From: Cupriavidus malaysiensis
Lineage (GTDB): Bacteria; Pseudomonadota; Gammaproteobacteria; Burkholderiales; Burkholderiaceae
Assembly (NCBI RefSeq): GCF_001854325.1
Contig: NZ_CP017754.1
Coordinates: forward strand, 1,922,001-1,986,000
Length of the DNA: 64,000 bases
Direction: 5' to 3'
Shown: positions 59,993-64,000 of the stretch, in pieces
Position numbering within the stretch: the first letter of the stretch is position 1
Layout: each line of letters opens with the position of its first letter
Position numbers and translations under genes: made by a program
The notes under the pieces: generated by a model
The model's input: the letters and a program-made list of their open reading frames with translations, nothing else
The model's database searches: none
What the model was told of the DNA's origin: nothing

Positions 59993-60130
59993 CGTGCCAA
60001 TGCACACGCTAAAGAAGGCTATAGCGTTTCGTGTTTCGATAGAAAACGATTCCGGGAATGGTGTCGTAGACCCCTTGCTTCAGTCCACAGGTACGAGAAA
60101 CTGAATGTGTAGGCAGCGCGATCGACGCAA
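59993..60130 (+). promoter_or_regulatory. third promoter type, copy 2
   Basis: Imperfect palindrome CGTGCCAATGCACAC, then the repeat described at 58150, with a central block (TCGATAGAAAACGATTCCGG) identical to copy 1. Leads to the gene at 60160. Confidence 0.72.
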
Positions 60131-60159
60131 TGCCAAAACCACCCCCAAGGAGCCTCACC

Positions 60160-60585
60160 ATGAACGCAACTTTCAACTTCGCCGATGACCTGAAAATCGA
60201 AGTGCTCGACGCCGGGTCCCTCGAAAACTATGTGCTGAACGACGACGGTATCGAGACCATCGACGGCGAGTTCACGTTCTATACCCTGGCCGTCCAAGCC
60301 TTCGGTCGCACCTTCAACGTGCGTACGCAACAAGAGCCGAACGGTCACCTCATCGTCCCATCCAGCGAGAACACCGGTGAACCGGACACGGACGCAATCA
60401 TGGCCTGCTCGGAATACTTCGCACTCTTCCAGGCGCTGATCCAGAAGCACCTGGGCATTGAGTTTACGGAAGAAGACCACGAGAACAACGAGTGGGTTCT
60501 GCCCGAGAACATCCAGGCCCTGCATGACGCGGTTGTCGCCCACCTCAAGGCCGTTCTGACGGAAGAAATCGCCGCCACCGCCTGA
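60160..60585 (+). CDS. acidic hypothetical protein, 141 aa
   Basis: Strongly acidic (FNFADDLKIEVLDAGSLENY, EFTEEDHENNEW), beta-rich first half, helical second half. The acidity resembles DNA-mimic or anti-restriction proteins, but no family match can be claimed. CAAGGAG precedes the ATG. It is followed by a GNRA-loop terminator and a tandem-HTH gene. Confidence 0.64.
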   Translation: MNATFNFADDLKIEVLDAGSLENYVLNDDGIETIDGEFTFYTLAVQAFGRTFNVRTQQEPNGHLIVPSSENTGEPDTDAIMACSEYFALFQALIQKHLGIEFTEEDHENNEWVLPENIQALHDAVVAHLKAVLTEEIAATA

Positions 60586-60610
60586 CATCCAGGCTCCACG
60601 TTCGACCAGG

Positions 60611-60635
60611 GCCAGTCCGCAAGGGCTGGCTTTTG
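60611..60635 (+). terminator. GNRA-loop intrinsic terminator
   Basis: CCAGTCC-GCAA-GGGCTGG-CTTTT. The same hairpin, with TTTT directly after the stem, recurs at 61151. Confidence 0.72.
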
Positions 60636-60670
60636 GGTACCAGCACCCCTTACCGAACCGGAGCCCTTCC

Positions 60671-61123
60671 ATGACCACCACCGCACCGTCCACCCCTTTG
60701 ACCGTCAAGCAGGCGGCCCAGGCCTTGGGCGTCAGCGACGGGCGCGTGATGCAGCTCCTGCAGTCCGGCGTGCTTACCCTCATGAATCCCACGACCGCGC
60801 AAACCCGCTCGAAGCACCACCTGGACCCGGCGAGGGTGGAGGCCCTGCGTGCGCAACGTGCGGCCAACAAGCGGGACCCCGCGGTCGTGGAGGCACGGCG
60901 GCTGGCCCGAATCGCCGAGCGTCGACGCATCGACAAACTGCGCCAGGCCCTGGCCCGCGGGTTGATGACCATGGCCGACGCAGCGCGCGAGCTGGGCGTT
61001 TCTCCCCAACGGGCTTACCAGCTCGTGAACGCGGGGCGATTGCCGACGGTGTTGATCGACGGCCGCCGGCTCGTTCGGCGCGAGGAACTCGACGCGGTGA
61101 AAGCGAGACGGGCACGGGGCTGA
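60671..61123 (+). CDS. two-unit HTH protein, 150 aa
   Basis: Two excisionase/MerR-like units: KQAAQALGVSDGRVMQLLQS and ADAARELGVSPQRAYQLVNA, the second with a typical wing (LIDGRRLVRREELDAV). The linker between them is basic. It should bind DNA at paired sites. It is the downstream partner of the acidic protein, past a terminator hairpin. Confidence 0.75.
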   Translation: MTTTAPSTPLTVKQAAQALGVSDGRVMQLLQSGVLTLMNPTTAQTRSKHHLDPARVEALRAQRAANKRDPAVVEARRLARIAERRRIDKLRQALARGLMTMADAARELGVSPQRAYQLVNAGRLPTVLIDGRRLVRREELDAVKARRARG

Positions 61124-61150
61124 ACGGTTCGACCGGGGCAGGGGCCAGGG

Positions 61151-61172
61151 CCAGTCCGCAAGGGCTGGTTTT
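61151..61172 (+). terminator. GNRA-loop intrinsic terminator
   Basis: CCAGTCC-GCAA-GGGCTGG-TTTT, nearly identical to the one at 60611 and set between two HTH genes. Confidence 0.74.
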
Positions 61173-61349
61173 GGGGTACCACAACCCCCCCCGATGAGGT
61201 TCTCCATCCTTTCCGGTCAACTCGACGTCCGCGGCCTTGCCGCAGAACTTGGTCTTTCCCAAACCGAGGTCGGCTTTAGGCTGACCAGGAGTGTTCCCCA
61301 GCTTTCCACCAAACGGATGCTCCTGGACTAGGCGGCTCCGGCCCCGGTC

Positions 61350-61823
61350 ATGGGCGAGACGGCGTCCGGTCCACGGCAACCCAGGTTCTCCGGTGACCGT
61401 TCCCGTTCAGCGGAACGTGCGCCCGTGCCCGAGGGTTTACTCACCCGACGCCAGGTCGCCCAGGAGCTGGGAATCGTCGTGCAGACCGTGTCGTACTTCA
61501 TCCGGCGCGGGGCACTGGCGACGGTACGGCACAACGGACAAAGCTACGTCCAGCGCGACAGCCTGGAATCGTTCCGCGCGAGCCGATACAGCGCGGCACG
61601 TACGACGCCGACGACGCTGAACGGGGAGGCGGATGTGCTGGGCCTGCACGACGTGATGCGGCTGCTGGGTGTTAACCACCGTCAGGTGGTCGATCGGCTG
61701 GTCCGCGAGGGGCGGCTCAAAGGTACCCGCCCGGACGGCAAGCTCGTCGTGCATCGCGCCGATCTGGAGGCGTTCATGCACGAGCAGCCACGTCGCAGGG
61801 GACGCAAGCCCGTGAAGAACTGA
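61350..61823 (+). CDS. two-unit HTH protein, 157 aa
   Basis: Units RRQVAQELGIVVQTVSYFIR (wing QSYVQRDSLESF) and HDVMRLLGVNHRQVVDRLVR (wing GKLVVHRADLEAF). The first 27 residues are low-complexity; a GTG at 61425 is a possible later start. The basic C-terminus is RRRGRKPVKN. DNA-binding regulator of unknown target. Confidence 0.74.
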   Translation: MGETASGPRQPRFSGDRSRSAERAPVPEGLLTRRQVAQELGIVVQTVSYFIRRGALATVRHNGQSYVQRDSLESFRASRYSAARTTPTTLNGEADVLGLHDVMRLLGVNHRQVVDRLVREGRLKGTRPDGKLVVHRADLEAFMHEQPRRRGRKPVKN

Positions 61824-61849
61824 CACCGAGCACAAGGGGGAAACAGGCA

Positions 61850-62046
61850 CCGGTGCGAAAACATCAAAAGCTGGGCACAAGGCCCACTCGACCCCGGCCC
61901 GCGCAGCGGAGGAAGCGGGGCTCCAGGGCGCACGCCCGAACATCGCACGCGATCGGGGAGGGCCCATGCCCGTGGGGCAGGTGAAGCGATGAGCATGGAG
62001 GGTGGCCGGAGGCTCGGGGTTGCAACGGGGCGTGAGCCCCGTTTTT
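61850..62046 (+). repeat. structured 3' element F with GNRA-loop terminator
   Basis: Shares about 95 bases with element G at 63820: GGGCACAAGGCCCACTCG, GCGGGGCTCCAGGGCGCACG and CGCACGCG. Ends in CGGGGC-GTGA-GCCCCG-TTTTT (62026-62046), a terminator with a GNRA tetraloop. Follows a tandem-HTH gene, as element G does. Confidence 0.66.
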
Positions 62047-62049
62047 CAT

Positions 62050-62190
62050 GTGCCGTGGCACGGGCCAACCGTTCACCGCGGGGAGGGTCGACCGTTCGTC
62101 AGATAGCACGAAGTTTCTGCGTTCTTACCGTTGCTAAAGACATTGGGGTTTGTAGACTGAGTTTATAGGCAGCGCGCAACGACGCAACGC
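62050..62190 (+). promoter_or_regulatory. GTGCC palindrome plus third-type-like promoter
   Basis: GTGCCGTGGCAC (62050-62061), then a region with TTGCTAAAGACATTGG and TATAGGCAGCGCGC, which shares its end (AGGCAGCGCG, ACGACGCAACGCC) with the leaders at 58290 and 60110. Leads to the gene at 62216. Confidence 0.55.
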
Positions 62191-62215
62191 CATCACCCCA
62201 CCCCCGGAGTTCCTC

Positions 62216-62929
62216 ATGATCACCACGACCAGCCCCCTGAAGACCATCGAAGCCATCCGCCGCAGCGCGTACCTCGTGGCCCTCTACTTCACGAAGACCA
62301 CCAGCGAGACCATGCGCATGGAGTTCGACGCCACTGCTGTGGTCAGCGTGACGGTGGACGGCGTGGAGTACATGGTCAAGGTGAGCCGCAGCGCCGTGGG
62401 CGGCGTGGCGATGGAAGAGGACGAGAAGAGCGGTTGCGCAACGCTGAACGTGGCCCTGGACAAAGCCTTGGGCGAAGGCGTGACGCGGCGCGAGCGGCAC
62501 GGCATCGAGCGCGAGATTTACCGCACCGCAGGTCTGGCCTTCGACGACGCCGACGATGCACTGACGGCGAAGGGCGCCGGCCTGGTGAACGCGGTTCGTG
62601 CGGCCGAGGCCTTGGGCGATGCGAACCTGCGCGGCATGCTGACCGAACTGCTGGTCCGCGCGCTGCTGGAACGTCACACCCACGTGCTGAACGCGCTCAG
62701 CGGAATCCGGGGTTTGGCGCACCTGGTGTCGAGCGGCCGCCTGCCGGACAGCTCGCTGAGCGAGGTGCTGCGCGAGTTCGCCACGGTCTACAGCCGGGTC
62801 AAGCGGTCCACCGGCGTGCGTCTCGAAGCGCTCCGCAAAGCGTCCGAGGTTCCGGTGACCGAGATCGGCAACGTGAACGTGGTCGCCGACCTCATCGACA
62901 CCCTCTACGCGGACGTGGTCCTCCCGTAA
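62216..62929 (+). CDS. hypothetical protein, 237 aa
   Basis: The first 75 residues include strands (AVVSVTVDGVEYMVKVSRS); the remainder is helical (LVNAVRAAEALGDANLRGML, VTEIGNVNVVADLIDTLYAD). No family was recognised. CGGAG precedes the ATG. First gene of a unit whose second gene is the four-unit HTH protein. Confidence 0.64.
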   Translation: MITTTSPLKTIEAIRRSAYLVALYFTKTTSETMRMEFDATAVVSVTVDGVEYMVKVSRSAVGGVAMEEDEKSGCATLNVALDKALGEGVTRRERHGIEREIYRTAGLAFDDADDALTAKGAGLVNAVRAAEALGDANLRGMLTELLVRALLERHTHVLNALSGIRGLAHLVSSGRLPDSSLSEVLREFATVYSRVKRSTGVRLEALRKASEVPVTEIGNVNVVADLIDTLYADVVLP

Positions 62930-62957
62930 GGACCGATCGACCAACGTTCAACCAGGG

Positions 62958-62977
62958 CCCGCGGCAACGCGGGTTTT
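62958..62977 (+). terminator. GNRA-loop intrinsic terminator/attenuator
   Basis: CCCGCG-GCAA-CGCGGG-TTTT between the genes at 62216 and 63034. Confidence 0.75.
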
Positions 62978-63033
62978 GGCATAACGGGCCCCATGTCTTA
63001 CCCTTCACGCTTGACGCAGGAGAACCGCTCACC

Positions 63034-63780
63034 ATGTCCGCACGCATTACCCCCACCACCGTTCAGGGCCAGGCCTGCCTTCGGCTGAAGGACGCCACCG
63101 CGTACCTGGGCATGGCCACGAGCAGTAAGCCGTCGGTCTGGCGCAAGGTCCAGTCCGGCGTGTTGCACGGTCTTCAGGACGCCCGGGGCACGTGGTTTGT
63201 CCCGGTCGCGGAGCTGGACCGCTACCTGGCCCAGGCCGCCGACACCTCGCGGGTGGGCCCTCGCGAAGCGGCGGAGCTGCTCGGCGTCTCCATTTTCACG
63301 GTCAAGGCCTGGGCGGAGCGCGGCGTGCTGGACGGCACCCAGGACGATCGGGGCCGGTGGTCGTTCGCACGCAAGACCGTTTCGGCCCACGCGCGGACCC
63401 TCGTGGAGCAGCGCGAGGGCCTCACCACGTCCGAGGCTGTCCGATTGTGCGGGTTCGGGCACGCCACGACGTTGAACGCGGCGGTGGACCGTGGTGAGAT
63501 CCGTGCGTTCGTCGACGCCAGCGGCCGGCGCCGGTTCAAGCAGGACGAGCTGGCGCGATTCCTCGCCGAGCGCGCGAAGCTGGATCCCAACGTGCCGGGC
63601 ACCATGAGCAGCCGGGAGGCGGCGGACGTCTTGGGTTTTGCAGCGCTGAGCAGTGTCGGGTGGTTCGCCGAGCGCGGGCACCTGGACCGCGTCCGCGTCG
63701 GGCGGTACTGGCGCTACCCGGTGAAGTCTGTCCAGGCGTTCAAGCGGCAGCGGGACAAGCAGGCCCAGGCCAAAGGCTGA
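63034..63780 (+). CDS. four-unit HTH protein, 248 aa
   Basis: Four excisionase/MerR-like units in a row: residues about 12-60 (ATAYLGMATSSKPSVWRKVQ, wing GTWFVPVAELDRYL), 70-115 (REAAELLGVSIFTVKAWAER, wing RGRWSFARKTV), 125-175 (SEAVRLCGFGHATTLNAAVD, wing GRRRFKQDELARFL) and 185-235 (REAADVLGFAALSSVGWFAE, wing GRYWRYPVKSVQAF). A bead-on-string DNA-binding protein of this kind is unusual. CAGGAGAA precedes the ATG. Confidence 0.78.
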   Translation: MSARITPTTVQGQACLRLKDATAYLGMATSSKPSVWRKVQSGVLHGLQDARGTWFVPVAELDRYLAQAADTSRVGPREAAELLGVSIFTVKAWAERGVLDGTQDDRGRWSFARKTVSAHARTLVEQREGLTTSEAVRLCGFGHATTLNAAVDRGEIRAFVDASGRRRFKQDELARFLAERAKLDPNVPGTMSSREAADVLGFAALSSVGWFAERGHLDRVRVGRYWRYPVKSVQAFKRQRDKQAQAKG

Positions 63781-63799
63781 ACCAGGGGCGGGGTGGGGA

Positions 63800-64000
63800 A
63801 CACCGGAACCGGCGCGAAAACCAAAACCTGGGCACAAGGCCCACTCGGCCCCGGCACCGCGGAGCGGATGGGAGCGGGGCTCCAGGGCGCACGCCCGAAG
63901 AACGCACGCGGAGGTGGCGCCGGTCAGGGGCGCGGTGAGGTGGCAGGGCGTCGACCGCAGGTGATGGCCCTGTGGTGAGTTGGTCGCGAGCCCCGTTTTT
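63800..64000 (+). repeat. structured 3' element G (runs to window edge)
   Basis: Shares GGGCACAAGGCCCACTCG and GCGGGGCTCCAGGGCGCACG with element F and ends GCGAGCCCCGTTTTT like its terminator. The last base of the window falls in the T-run. Confidence 0.62.

Noticed and set aside
59285..60112. 275-codon plus-strand frame across 59587-60112
   Set aside because: It runs out of frame through the gene ending at 59586 and then through the repeat-rich stretch; Arg/Trp/Cys-rich with no domain.

Overview
The window is GC-rich DNA with strong AGGAG-type ribosome binding sites, an E. coli-type SOS box (CTGT-N8-ACAG) and proteobacterial families (IS21, UmuDC, HsdRMS). It looks like accessory DNA, a large plasmid, an ICE or a genomic island, of a beta- or gammaproteobacterium. 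The SOS box type favours Burkholderiales-like or enteric-like LexA control over Xanthomonas-type control, but the species cannot be named. No rRNA, tRNA, CRISPR, replication, conjugation or housekeeping genes were seen. Both window ends lie inside repeated accessory cassettes.

Layout. 0-2.3 kb: end of a helix-turn-helix (HTH) protein, a hypothetical gene, an XRE-like regulator and a uracil-DNA-glycosylase-like protein. 2.4-7.4 kb: a complete type I restriction-modification operon (hsdR-hsdM-hsdS). 7.6-8.3 kb: small envelope genes. 8.4-10.3 kb: an intact IS21-family element. 10.4-11.5 kb: small cassette genes. 11.65-17 kb: a HelD-like helicase, a HEPN-like gene and a 508-aa unknown. 17.1-18.9 kb: umuDC with an SOS box. 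19.1-23.7 kb: a four-gene operon in which a SIR2-APAZ protein and a short prokaryotic Argonaute (a SPARSA-type NAD-depleting defence) are followed, almost without gaps, by two genes carrying HEPN-like motifs. 23.7-28.1 kb: a second restriction-like locus with a tandem-methyltransferase fusion, a NucS-like PD-(D/E)XK nuclease and a membrane protein. 42.0-44.7 kb: a GmrSD/DUF262-type restriction protein and an unknown gene.

From about 28 kb to the right edge, apart from the GmrSD-type locus, the DNA is a long series of small cassettes: ankyrin-repeat proteins (eight genes), tandem-HTH proteins, small membrane proteins, small secreted proteins, Zn-ribbon proteins and LPD29-like proteins. They share non-coding parts. 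These are a promoter type with a fixed 16-bp spacer (TTGACG...TAGGTT), a GTGCC-NN-GGCAC palindrome usually just upstream of it, paired TGAGTCGC/GCGACTCA half-sites 33-34 bp apart in a second promoter type, a roughly 115-bp third promoter repeat, GC-rich structured intergenic elements with hairpins that covary between copies, a 17-bp 5'UTR hairpin in front of four membrane-protein genes, and GNRA-tetraloop hairpins between paired genes. Several otherwise unrelated small proteins end in the same RRRL-like tail.

Taken together the window is a defence island (type I R-M, SPARSA-like operon, tandem-MTase/nuclease locus, GmrSD-like gene, SOS polymerase) embedded in an element that has multiplied a private set of regulatory cassettes. 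The best candidates for undescribed biology are the extended Argonaute operon, the repeated structured RNA-like elements, and the shared promoter/operator systems.
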